Source: Leucobacter sp. OLIS6
GTDB taxonomy: Bacteria; Actinomycetota; Actinomycetes; Actinomycetales; Microbacteriaceae
Assembly: GCF_002752355.1 (NCBI RefSeq)
Contig: NZ_MRAV01000011.1
Coordinates: 490,439-554,438 of the forward strand
DNA: 64,000 bases
Direction: 5' to 3'
The notes below the pieces were generated by a model. The model searched no databases, was not told the origin of the DNA, and worked only from the letters and a program-made list of their open reading frames with translations. Shown here in pieces: positions 34,124-41,708 of the stretch. Position 1 is the stretch's first letter. Each line of letters begins with the position of its first letter. Position numbers and translations under genes: made by a program.

Positions 34124-34129
34124 TACGCT
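34124..34129 (+). promoter_or_regulatory. -10 element (TACGCT) of apt
   Basis: Ends six nucleotides before the GTG of apt and therefore decides that start; no ribosome binding site is present. Confidence 0.5.
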
Positions 34130-34135
34130 TGCTCC

Positions 34136-34669
34136 GTGTCTACCGAACTTCCGGCCGATCTGCAGCGAGCCGAGTCCCTGATCCGTGACGTCCCGGGCTT
34201 CCCGAAGCCCGGCATCGTCTTCCGCGATATCGCGCCCCTGCTGGCCGACGGGCCGGCGCTGCACGCGACCGCCGCGGCGCTCGTGGAGCCGTTCCGCGGT
34301 CAGTTCGACGTGGTCGCCGGGGTCGAGGCCCGCGGCTTCATCCTCGGCACGGCCGCCGCGGCGGTCGAGGGCGTCGGTTTCGTGCCGGTGCGCAAAGCGG
34401 GCAAGCTGCCGCGGCCGGCGGCATCGGAGGACTTCGCGCTCGAATACGGCACCGCCACGATCGAGGTGCATGACGACCTGCCGCGCGGTACCCGCGTGCT
34501 GCTCGTCGACGACGTGCTGGCCACGGGTGGCACGCTGGCGGCCGGACGCCGCCTGCTGGCGCGCGTCGGCTACGAGGTGATCGGCACCGCGGTGCTGTTC
34601 GAGATCGACGAACTCGGCGGCCGGGCGGTCGTCGGCGACGATCATCTGCACACGGTGTTCCGCGGCTGA
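34136..34669 (+). CDS. apt: Adenine phosphoribosyltransferase
   Basis: 177 residues from GTG 34136, chosen because a -10 element ends six nucleotides upstream and the protein then begins just before the family's first helix. Conserved segments: VPGFPKPGIVFRDIAPLL (adenine-recognition region), GVEARGFILG, KAGKLPRP and the PRPP loop VLLVDDVLATGGT. Converts adenine and PRPP to AMP and pyrophosphate in purine salvage. Stand-alone; in other Actinobacteria apt often sits near relA, not seen here. Confidence 0.95.
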   Translation: MSTELPADLQRAESLIRDVPGFPKPGIVFRDIAPLLADGPALHATAAALVEPFRGQFDVVAGVEARGFILGTAAAAVEGVGFVPVRKAGKLPRPAASEDFALEYGTATIEVHDDLPRGTRVLLVDDVLATGGTLAAGRRLLARVGYEVIGTAVLFEIDELGGRAVVGDDHLHTVFRG

Positions 34670-34744
34670 GGGGCTCCGTTCCGCGACCCGCGAGACGGGC
34701 GCGCATGCTGCGCTGCGCAGGGGTCGCGCGGCAGAATAGCCGCT

Positions 34745-36475
34745 ATGACCGAGAACGATGCCACCGCCGCCTTCTTCGCCGCACGCGATCAGCTGCTCGA
34801 CCTGGCGGGGGATCCGGCGCGGGCCCGCTCCGAGTTCCGGTGGCCCGATGTCGGGCCGTCGTTCAACTGGGCCCACGACGTGTTCGACCGGATCGCCGAG
34901 GGTAACGAGATGACCGCGCTGCGGATCGCCGAGGAGGACGGGACCGAGCAGGCGCTGAGCTTCGCCGAACTGCGGCGCCGCAGTGATCAGGTCGCGAACT
35001 GGCTGCTGCGCATCGGTGCGCGCCCGGGCGACGTCGCGATGCTCATGCTCGGCAACCGGGTCGAGCTCTGGGAGCTCATGCTCGCGGCCATGAAGGTCGG
35101 CGTCGTGATCCTGCCGACCTCGGTGGTCCTGAGCGCGCACGAGCTCGCGGATCGGGTGGAACGCGGCCGAGTGCGCTTCGTCTTCGCCGGGCCGGAGGAC
35201 GCGGTGAAGTTCGCCGAGGTCCCGGGCGACTACCGCGGCGTGGGAGTGGGCCTCGACGCGGGAAGTCAGGATCAGCGTGCGGCCCTCTACGATTGGCTGC
35301 GTTTCGAGGAGTCTCGCGCCGGCTCCGATGCGCCCGTGGCGAAGACCACCGCGAGCGATGATCCGGCGCTGCTCTATTTCACGAGCGGCACGACGAGCCT
35401 GCCGAAGATCGTGGTGCACACGCACACGAGCTATCCGCTGGGCCACCTCACCACCATGTCGTGGATCGGCGTGCGGCCGGGTGACGTGCACCTGGTGATC
35501 AGCGCACCGGGGTGGGCGAAGCACGCCTGGTCGAGCTTCTTCGGTCCGTGGCACGTCGGCGCCACGATCTTCGTCGCGAACTACGCGCGCTTCGAGCCGG
35601 CGCGTCTCGTCGCCGAGCTCGACCGGGCCGGCGTCACCTCGTTCTGCGCGCCTCCGACGGTGTGGCGCATGCTGATCCAGCAGAGGCTCGACCAGAAGCC
35701 CCGTGCGCTGCGCGAGCTGGTCTCGGCGGGAGAGCCGTTGAACCCCGAGGTGATCGCCCGGATCCGCGAGTGGTGGGGGCTCGAGATCCGCGACGGCTAC
35801 GGCCAGACCGAGACCACCGCGCTGATCGGCACCATGCCGGGCGAGGCCGTGGTGCCCGGCGCCATGGGTCGGCCCCTGCCCGGGGTCGACGTGGTGCTCG
35901 TCAACCCCGCGACGGGCGAGCGCGGCGACGAGGGCGAGATCTGCCTGCCGATGGAGCCGCGTCCCACGAACCTCATGCCGGGCTACTTCGGCAACGACAA
36001 GGCGACCGCGAAGGCCACGAGCGGGGGCCTGTTCCACACGGGCGACGTCGCCCAGCGCGATGCCGACGGGATGCTCACCTTCGTCGGGCGCACCGATGAC
36101 ATCTTCAAGTCCAGCGACTTCAAGGTGTCCCCCTTCGAGGTCGAGAGCGCGCTGCTCGAGCACGCGGCGGTGGCCGAGGCCGCGGTCGTCGGGGCTCCCG
36201 ACGACACTCGGCTCAACGTGACGAAGGCCTATGTCGCCCTCGCCGCTGGCTGGGACGAGAGCGCGGAGACGGCGCGGGCGATCCTGGCGCACGCGCGCGT
36301 CGCCCTGCCGCCCTACATGCGGGTGCGCCGCGTCGAGTTCTTCGAGCTGCCCAAGACGACCTCGGGGAAGATCCGTCGCGTGGAGCTGCGGCAGCGCGAA
36401 GAGGCGGCGCACGCCGCCGGCGAGCGGCCTGCAGGCGAATGGCGGGAGGGTGACTTTTCCGATCTGAAGGGGTAG
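34745..36475 (+). CDS. Medium-chain-type acyl-CoA synthetase (AMP-binding enzyme)
   Basis: 576 residues. AMP-forming motifs in order: P-loop LYFTSGTTSLPKIVVHTH (about 215-232), GYGQTETTALIGTMPG (adenine motif), LFHTGDVAQRDADG (ribose Asp), GRTDDIFKSSDFKVSPFEVE (hinge) and the catalytic Lys in TTSGKIRRVEL near the C-terminus. The pattern and length fit the MACS group activating acetate, propionate, medium-chain or aryl acids. Substrate not determined. A CAGAAT element lies seven nucleotides before the ATG, without a ribosome binding site. Confidence 0.85.
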   Translation: MTENDATAAFFAARDQLLDLAGDPARARSEFRWPDVGPSFNWAHDVFDRIAEGNEMTALRIAEEDGTEQALSFAELRRRSDQVANWLLRIGARPGDVAMLMLGNRVELWELMLAAMKVGVVILPTSVVLSAHELADRVERGRVRFVFAGPEDAVKFAEVPGDYRGVGVGLDAGSQDQRAALYDWLRFEESRAGSDAPVAKTTASDDPALLYFTSGTTSLPKIVVHTHTSYPLGHLTTMSWIGVRPGDVHLVISAPGWAKHAWSSFFGPWHVGATIFVANYARFEPARLVAELDRAGVTSFCAPPTVWRMLIQQRLDQKPRALRELVSAGEPLNPEVIARIREWWGLEIRDGYGQTETTALIGTMPGEAVVPGAMGRPLPGVDVVLVNPATGERGDEGEICLPMEPRPTNLMPGYFGNDKATAKATSGGLFHTGDVAQRDADGMLTFVGRTDDIFKSSDFKVSPFEVESALLEHAAVAEAAVVGAPDDTRLNVTKAYVALAAGWDESAETARAILAHARVALPPYMRVRRVEFFELPKTTSGKIRRVELRQREEAAHAAGERPAGEWREGDFSDLKG

Positions 36476-36483
36476 CTTCGGGC

Positions 36484-36512
36484 TTGAAACCGGATGGGCG
36501 TTACTGTAGCGT
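36484..36512 (+). promoter_or_regulatory. Promoter of the SipW cassette
   Basis: TTGAAA (36484-36489), a 17-bp spacer and TAGCGT (36507-36512) form a good housekeeping-type promoter. It predicts a leader of about 47 nt before the first exported protein. Confidence 0.65.
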
Positions 36513-36565
36513 TCAACTAAATCCGGGTGGCAACGGTGCTCCCCGGAGTTGCATGGGGGAAAACA

Positions 36566-37135
36566 ATGACCGTTTCCAGTCAGACCGAATCCATTGACAC
36601 CGACCGCCGGGCCGCGAAGCGGCGCAAGATCGGCGCCCTGCTCGCGGGCGGGCTCGTGCTCGGCGTGGGCGCCGCAGTCACACTCGCATCGTGGAACGAT
36701 TCCGAGTTCGCGAAGGCCAACCTGACGGCGGGTACCTTCGTATTCCAGGGCTCCATCGACGGCACCACCTTCGCCGATCACGCCAGCTCCGGCGGTGCGG
36801 CCTCGTTGACCTTCAGCACGGGCTTCGACAAGCTCAGCCCGAACGCCGTGGTCTACGCGCCCTACGCGCTCAAGCTCACCGGCTCGTCGCCGGCGACGCT
36901 CACCCCCGCCACTCCGACGGTGACGGGTGCGCTCAGCGGCAAGGCGACCTTCGCCGCGGTGCAGACGACGACCTTCGGGTGCAACGCCGGCGCGTTCACG
37001 GGCGGCACCGCTCTGGTGACGACGATGTCTCCCGGCGACACGGTGAACCTCTGCCTCCAGGTGACGGCGGGATCCACCATCGCGCAGGGCGATACCGGAA
37101 CCGTCGTCTGGCAGTGGGACGCCGTCTCGCAGTAG
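36566..37135 (+). CDS. SipW-dependent (TasA/camelysin-like) exported protein 1
   Basis: 189 residues from ATG 36566. Basic N-terminus (AAKRRKIG), hydrophobic stretch ALLAGGLVLGVGAAVTLASW, then the hallmark NDSEFAKANLTAGTF. This is the "alternate signal" arrangement in which a SipW-type peptidase cuts just before the aromatic residue and a W-T/N-D-x-E motif. The mature part is beta-rich with two Cys (GCNAG, LCLQV) that may pair. The C-terminal VVWQWDAVSQ is typical of the family. Likely a surface or fibre subunit by analogy to TasA; first gene of the cassette. Confidence 0.85.
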   Translation: MTVSSQTESIDTDRRAAKRRKIGALLAGGLVLGVGAAVTLASWNDSEFAKANLTAGTFVFQGSIDGTTFADHASSGGAASLTFSTGFDKLSPNAVVYAPYALKLTGSSPATLTPATPTVTGALSGKATFAAVQTTTFGCNAGAFTGGTALVTTMSPGDTVNLCLQVTAGSTIAQGDTGTVVWQWDAVSQ

Positions 37136-37828
37136 GTGCGGAGCACTGCTGTGACTGCGCCTGCGCCGAACGGGTCGGGGCGGTCGCGCCGAGCGCGCCG
37201 CCTCGACCTCGTCGCGCGCCGACGCGGCCTGACCTTCCGCCGAGTCCGCGCGCTCATGGCCGGGGCGCTCGTGCTGGGCGTCGGCGCGACCGCGACGCTC
37301 GCCGCCTGGACCGATCAGGAGAACGCGAAGACCACCCTCACCGCGGGCACCTTCGCGTTGGAATCCCTCGTCTCGGGCGGCAGCTGGACCGAAACGACGG
37401 CGCCGGCCGCGGCCGCGGTGCTCCCGCTCGCGGCGACCGGCATGATGCCGGGAACGAGCAAGGCCGCCTGGATCCAGATCCGGACCAAGGCCGGCAGCGG
37501 AGCCGGCACCGTGAACCTCACCGGCGTCACGCTCGCGACGACACCCGCCGACCCGGCCGTCGACCCGAACAAGTCGTTCGGCGACGCGCTCACGGTGCGC
37601 ATCGGCACGGTCGCGACGACGGGCGACTGCGTTCCGACCTGGACCGGCGGCTCCCTCGCGACCAAGATCAGCACGTTGCCGACCGGGCTCGCCCCGGCGA
37701 CCGTCGGTGCGAACTCCGCCACCGTCGCGATCTACTGCGTCGTGGTCACGCTCCCCACGAACGCGGCGAACACGGCGCAGGGCGGCAGCGTGACCCCGAC
37801 CTGGGCGTTCACGGGAACCTCGAGCTGA
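37136..37828 (+). CDS. SipW-dependent exported protein 2
   Basis: 230 residues from GTG 37136, immediately after the previous stop; a GTG five codons in is an alternative. Arg-rich N-terminus, hydrophobic ALMAGALVLGVGATATLAAW, then TDQENAKTTLTAGTF, the same post-signal motif as its two relatives. The mature domain is Thr/Ala-rich beta sequence with Cys in GDCVPTW and IYCVVV. It is a paralogue of protein 1 but diverged beyond the signal, so subunits with different roles are likely. Confidence 0.85.
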   Translation: MRSTAVTAPAPNGSGRSRRARRLDLVARRRGLTFRRVRALMAGALVLGVGATATLAAWTDQENAKTTLTAGTFALESLVSGGSWTETTAPAAAAVLPLAATGMMPGTSKAAWIQIRTKAGSGAGTVNLTGVTLATTPADPAVDPNKSFGDALTVRIGTVATTGDCVPTWTGGSLATKISTLPTGLAPATVGANSATVAIYCVVVTLPTNAANTAQGGSVTPTWAFTGTSS

Positions 37829-37838
37829 GCGGGCACCG

Positions 37839-39113
37839 ATGACTCAGGAACGCGCGGGCTGGGGGCGGGCGGCGCGGACGACGGGACGCGTCGTCCGCGA
37901 GACGCTGCTCACCGTCGCGGCGCTCGGGGGCGCCGCGTGCATCGTGCTCGTGATCCTCGCGTTCACGGGCGGCTACTCGCTCATCATGTTCAAGACCGGA
38001 TCGATGTCGCCGACGATCCCGACCGGTTCCGTCGCGCTGGTGCGCGAGATCCCGGCCGCGGAGGCGAAGGTCGGCGACGTGCTCACGGTCGACCGGCCGG
38101 GCAAGCTCCCGGTGACCCACCGCGTCACCTCGGTCGCGCCCGCCGACGGCGACCCGAGCGAGCGCGTGATCACCCTGAAGGGCGACGCGAACCAGACCGA
38201 GGACCCCGAGCCCTACCGGATCGCCCACGCCCGGGTCGTGATCGGTTCGGTGCCGGGGCTGGCGACCGTGATCGTCTGGTTCGGCAGCCCGTGGATCATG
38301 GGCGGGATCACCGTCGCCGCCGCGATCCTCGTCACCTGGGCGTTCTGGCCACGCGAGCGGGAGTACCGCGATCGGAGGTCGACGAAGCGATCCGCTGCTC
38401 CGGTGGTGAGCGGCGCCCTGGCGCTCGCGGCGGTGCTGGGGGCCGGCGGCTCGGTGCTCCTCTCGGCCCCGACTCCGGCCGGCGCTGCTCCGATCGTGGC
38501 TGCTCCATCGAGCGCCTCGGACATCCTGAGCCTGAGGTCCGACCTCGCGCCCGACGCTGTGCTGCAGCTGAGCCGTGATCGTCCGGTGTACTGGCACGTG
38601 GACGCCGACGCATCGCGGGCGCCCGGCGACGGGTCTCTCTCGATCTCGCTCGCCGGGGCGGGTGACTCGTCGCTCGGCCTGCGCGCAGAGGTGCGGACCT
38701 GCGCGGCGGCCTGGACCTCGGATGGATGCCGCGCGGGGGAGCAGCTGCTCCGGGCCGATGGACCGGTGCTGCTCGACGGGCGGTTCTCGCGCGTGCTCAC
38801 GGTCGCCACGCCGTTCGATGCGCACCTGCGGATCGCGCTCACCGCAGACCCGCGGCCCGGAGCCGGGGCGGACGGCGCCGAAGCCGGTCCGCTCGCGCGC
38901 GGCAGCCTCACACTGCGCGCCGACGCGGGCGAAGATACCGAACAGGTCGGGATCGGCGGGGAGGGCCCGCTCGCCCGCACCGGCTGGGAACCCGCACGCC
39001 TGATTGCGGCACCGGCCGCCGCCGCTGTGGGCCTCGGGATCGCGCTGCTCGCGCGACGTCGGGTTCGAGATTCTGCGGGCGATGCCGTCTCCGCCGAAGG
39101 GATCGCCCAGTGA
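37839..39113 (+). CDS. sipW: SipW-type signal peptidase I fused to a LARTG-anchored surface domain
   Basis: 424 residues. Residues 1-165 are an archaeal/ER-type (S26B) signal peptidase: helix 22-42, catalytic Ser 55 in FKTGSMSPTIPTGS, His 94 in VTHRVTSV, where bacterial type I enzymes use Lys, GDANQTEDPEPYRI, and a second helix (about 140-170). After a third hydrophobic stretch (about 190-212) comes a 165-residue extracellular beta-type domain (VYWHVDADAS, CAAAWTSDGC), then LARTG at 378-382, a hydrophobic helix and Arg tail, a sortase-like sorting signal. Ordinary SipW is under 200 residues, so the tail is an extra module. It presumably processes the three neighbouring exported proteins. Confidence 0.88.
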   Translation: MTQERAGWGRAARTTGRVVRETLLTVAALGGAACIVLVILAFTGGYSLIMFKTGSMSPTIPTGSVALVREIPAAEAKVGDVLTVDRPGKLPVTHRVTSVAPADGDPSERVITLKGDANQTEDPEPYRIAHARVVIGSVPGLATVIVWFGSPWIMGGITVAAAILVTWAFWPREREYRDRRSTKRSAAPVVSGALALAAVLGAGGSVLLSAPTPAGAAPIVAAPSSASDILSLRSDLAPDAVLQLSRDRPVYWHVDADASRAPGDGSLSISLAGAGDSSLGLRAEVRTCAAAWTSDGCRAGEQLLRADGPVLLDGRFSRVLTVATPFDAHLRIALTADPRPGAGADGAEAGPLARGSLTLRADAGEDTEQVGIGGEGPLARTGWEPARLIAAPAAAAVGLGIALLARRRVRDSAGDAVSAEGIAQ

Positions 39114-39664
39114 TGCGCCGACGAAACCCGGGGTGGAGCAGGGGGATCGCCGCGATCCTGTCGCTCGGCCTGCTCACCGGGCTCGCGGTCGGAACTCCCA
39201 CGGTGTTGCGTCCCCAGCCCGTCGCCGCAGCGTGGACGGATCAGGAGAACGGGAAAACGACGATCACCGCCGGCACGGTGCCGAACCCAACCAATCTGAC
39301 GTGCACGCTGAACGGAGTCCTGGGCCTGGGCGGGCTCCTGCAATCCATCACGCTGACCTGGAAGTCGGCTCTCCCGCCGACCGCATCCTTCCGAATCGGA
39401 ATCGTGAACGGCGCGAACGGGACGCCGACGACGGGCAACGTCACGGTGACCCCGACCCTCGTCGGAGGGACGCAGGACACCTACACCGCGACGATTCCGA
39501 TCGGATTGCTCACCGGCCTGCTCGCGAGTCTCATCGGAGGAACTGCGACCATCGGAGTGTCGGGAACCGCCGGCGATCACTGGGTCTCTCCGGGGTGGGC
39601 TCGAGCCGAGATCAAGGTCGCCCTGCTCGGCCTCCTCCTGGGCTCCAGCTGCACGCCGCTCTGA
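39113..39664 (+). CDS. SipW-dependent exported protein 3
   Basis: 183 residues from ATG 39113 that shares one base with the peptidase stop (TGATG). Signal IAAILSLGLLTGLAVG, then AAAWTDQENGKTTITAGTV, the same cleavage motif as the other two proteins. The mature part is short and beta-like, with a Gly/Leu-rich hydrophobic stretch (GLLTGLLASLIGG) and paired Cys (LTCTLNG, SSCTPL). It is the most divergent of the three and may be a minor or capping subunit. Confidence 0.82.
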   Translation: MRRRNPGWSRGIAAILSLGLLTGLAVGTPTVLRPQPVAAAWTDQENGKTTITAGTVPNPTNLTCTLNGVLGLGGLLQSITLTWKSALPPTASFRIGIVNGANGTPTTGNVTVTPTLVGGTQDTYTATIPIGLLTGLLASLIGGTATIGVSGTAGDHWVSPGWARAEIKVALLGLLLGSSCTPL

Positions 39665-39673
39665 TCCAACCGC

Positions 39674-40675
39674 TCACCCGAGCAGCGCGGCGCAGCGCGC
39701 GATCCGCTCCCGCCACCAGCGTTCGCGCTCGACGGGCGCGCGGAACCGTTCGAGGGCAGCGGCGTCGAGGTCCGGGCGGCGTACGGCGATCGCGCCGTCG
39801 ATCGGGAGGAGCGGGTCGGCGGCCACATCGCCGTCGAGCAGCGCGACCGTGCCGAGTCCGCAGGCGCCCGCGAGCATCCCGTCGGGGAGCGCCGCGGCGA
39901 GGTGCAGACCCATCGAGATGCCGACCGAGGTGTCGAGAGCGCTCGACACGACCACCGGCAGCCCCGCCTCGGTCACGATGTCGAGCGCCCGGCCGATTCC
40001 GCCGAGCGGTTGCGCCTTCACGATCAGCAGATCGGCGGCACCGGCGCGGGCCACCGCGAGCGGATCCTCGGCCTTGCGCACGCTCTCGTCGGCCGCGATG
40101 CGGACCGGGGTGCCGTTCGCGGCGAGCCGCCGGCGCACCTCGGCGAGCTCGGGAACGGTGGCGCAGGGCTGCTCTGCATAGTCCAGGTCGAACTCGGCGA
40201 GCGCGGTGAGCGCGAAGACCGCCTCGTCGACGCTCCACCCCGTGTTGGCGTCGACGCGCACGCGCGCATCGGGTCCCATCTCCGCGCGCACGGCGCGCAC
40301 CCGCGCGGTGTCATCCGCGAGGGATCGACCCCGTTCGGCGACCTTGACCTTCGCGGTGCGGCAGCCGGGGAAGCGCGCGAGGATTTCGGGCACTTCAGCG
40401 GCGGGTACGGCGGGCACCGTGGCGTTGACGTCGATCGACTCCCGCAGCGGTGCCGGGCTGCCGCCCCAGCCGAAATCGACGGCGGCACGCAGCCAGTGCG
40501 CGGCCTCGGCGTCGCCGTACTCGACGAAGGGCGAGAACTCGCTCGCGCCCAGGGGCGCGTCGAACAGCACGGCCTCGCGCACCGCGATGCCCCGGAACCG
40601 GGTGCGGGTCGGGATCGCGACCACGCGAGCGCTGGCGAGGAGCTCGTCGACGGGCACGTGCGGGATCTGTTCCAT
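39674..40675 (-). CDS. menC: o-Succinylbenzoate synthase
   Basis: 333 residues. Enolase-superfamily motifs: TAKVKVAERG (first Lys, K-x-K), VRVDANTGWSVDEA (Asp), DYAEQPC (Glu), ADES (Asp) and LIVKAQPLGG (second Lys). It dehydrates SHCHC to o-succinylbenzoate in menaquinone synthesis. ATG 40675 is preceded at six nucleotides by GAGAAT (40687-40682), consistent with a leaderless mRNA. Divergent from menB across a 72-bp gap. Confidence 0.93.
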   Translation of the reverse strand: MEQIPHVPVDELLASARVVAIPTRTRFRGIAVREAVLFDAPLGASEFSPFVEYGDAEAAHWLRAAVDFGWGGSPAPLRESIDVNATVPAVPAAEVPEILARFPGCRTAKVKVAERGRSLADDTARVRAVRAEMGPDARVRVDANTGWSVDEAVFALTALAEFDLDYAEQPCATVPELAEVRRRLAANGTPVRIAADESVRKAEDPLAVARAGAADLLIVKAQPLGGIGRALDIVTEAGLPVVVSSALDTSVGISMGLHLAAALPDGMLAGACGLGTVALLDGDVAADPLLPIDGAIAVRRPDLDAAALERFRAPVERERWWRERIARCAALLG

Positions 40676-40681
40676 GCCCCC

Positions 40682-40687
40682 ATTCTC
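40682..40687 (-). promoter_or_regulatory. -10 element (GAGAAT) of menC
   Basis: Six nucleotides separate it from the menC ATG. Confidence 0.4.
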
Positions 40688-40735
40688 GCGGGTGCGCATC
40701 CGCTCGGAGTGCAATCAAATTGCAAGCGGCCTGCG

Positions 40736-40741
40736 TAGGCT
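40736..40741 (+). promoter_or_regulatory. -10 element (TAGGCT) of menB
   Basis: Six nucleotides separate it from the menB ATG, so the transcript probably begins at the start codon. Confidence 0.5.
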
Positions 40742-40747
40742 TGAGCC

Positions 40748-41689
40748 ATGAGTGATCCCGCAGCGTCCGGTGCAGCAGCGAACCCGGTCTCCGACATCTT
40801 CGAACCCGCCGAGTGGGAGCTCGCTCCCGGCGCGGAGCGCTATACCGACATCACCGCGCACCTGAGCCGCGACGGGCGGATCGCCCGCGTCGCCTTCGAC
40901 CGGCCCGAGGTGCGCAACGCCTTCCGTCCGCACACCGTCGACGAGCTGTACGACGCGCTCGAGCGGGTCCGCGTTAATCCCCGGGTCGGCGTCGTGCTGC
41001 TCACGGGTAACGGGCCGAGCCCGAAGGACGGCGGCTGGGCGTTCTGCTCGGGCGGCGACCAGCGGATCCGCGGTCGCGACGGCTACAAGTACTCGGACGA
41101 TGAAGCGAGCGTGGGTCCCGAAGGCCTGGCGCGGGCAGGCCGGCTGCACATCCTCGAGGTGCAGCGGCTCATCCGCTTCATGCCGAAGGTCGTCATCGCC
41201 CTGGTGCCCGGATGGGCCGCGGGCGGCGGGCACTCGCTGAACGTGATCTGCGACCTGTCGATCGCGAGCGAGGAGCACGCGCGGTTCAAGCAGACCGATG
41301 CCGACGTGGGATCGTTCGACGCGGGCTACGGCAGCGCCTACTTCGCGCGGCAGATCGGCCAGAAGAACGCGCGCGAGGTGTTCTTCCTCGCCCGCGAGTA
41401 CTCGGCGCAGCGCGCCTACGAGATGGGGGCCGTCAACGCGGTCGTGCCGCACGCCGAGCTCGAGCGCACCGGGATCGAGTGGGCGCGCGAGATCCTCGGC
41501 AAGTCGCCGACGGCGATCCGCATGCTGAAGTACGCCTTCAACGCGGTCGACGACGGGCTCGTCGGGCAGCAGCTGTTCGCGGGGGAGACCACCCGTCTCG
41601 CCTACGGCACCGACGAGGCCGTCGAGGGTCGCGACTCGTTCCTCGAGAAGCGCGAGCCCGACTGGTCGCCGTTCCCGTACCACTACTGA
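40748..41689 (+). CDS. menB: 1,4-Dihydroxy-2-naphthoyl-CoA synthase
   Basis: 313 residues. Crotonase fold with MenB-specific features: RVAFDRPEVRNAFRPHTVDEL, WAFCSGGDQRIRGRDGYKY (oxyanion hole and the MenB SGGDQ signature), WAAGGGHSLNVICDLSIAS, TDADVGSFDAGYGSAYFAR (catalytic Asp loop) and the C-terminal FLEKREPDWSPFPYHY found in all MenB. Cyclises o-succinylbenzoyl-CoA to dihydroxynaphthoyl-CoA. Confidence 0.96.
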   Translation: MSDPAASGAAANPVSDIFEPAEWELAPGAERYTDITAHLSRDGRIARVAFDRPEVRNAFRPHTVDELYDALERVRVNPRVGVVLLTGNGPSPKDGGWAFCSGGDQRIRGRDGYKYSDDEASVGPEGLARAGRLHILEVQRLIRFMPKVVIALVPGWAAGGGHSLNVICDLSIASEEHARFKQTDADVGSFDAGYGSAYFARQIGQKNAREVFFLAREYSAQRAYEMGAVNAVVPHAELERTGIEWAREILGKSPTAIRMLKYAFNAVDDGLVGQQLFAGETTRLAYGTDEAVEGRDSFLEKREPDWSPFPYHY

Positions 41690-41708
41690 GCGGTCGGGCC
41701 GGCGCGGC

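Noticed and set aside
36566..39664. SipW cassette as a sortase-assembled pilus cluster
   Set aside because: No sortase gene and no pilin-like LPxTG subunits with pilin Lys motifs; the SipW-type post-signal motif explains the proteins better.
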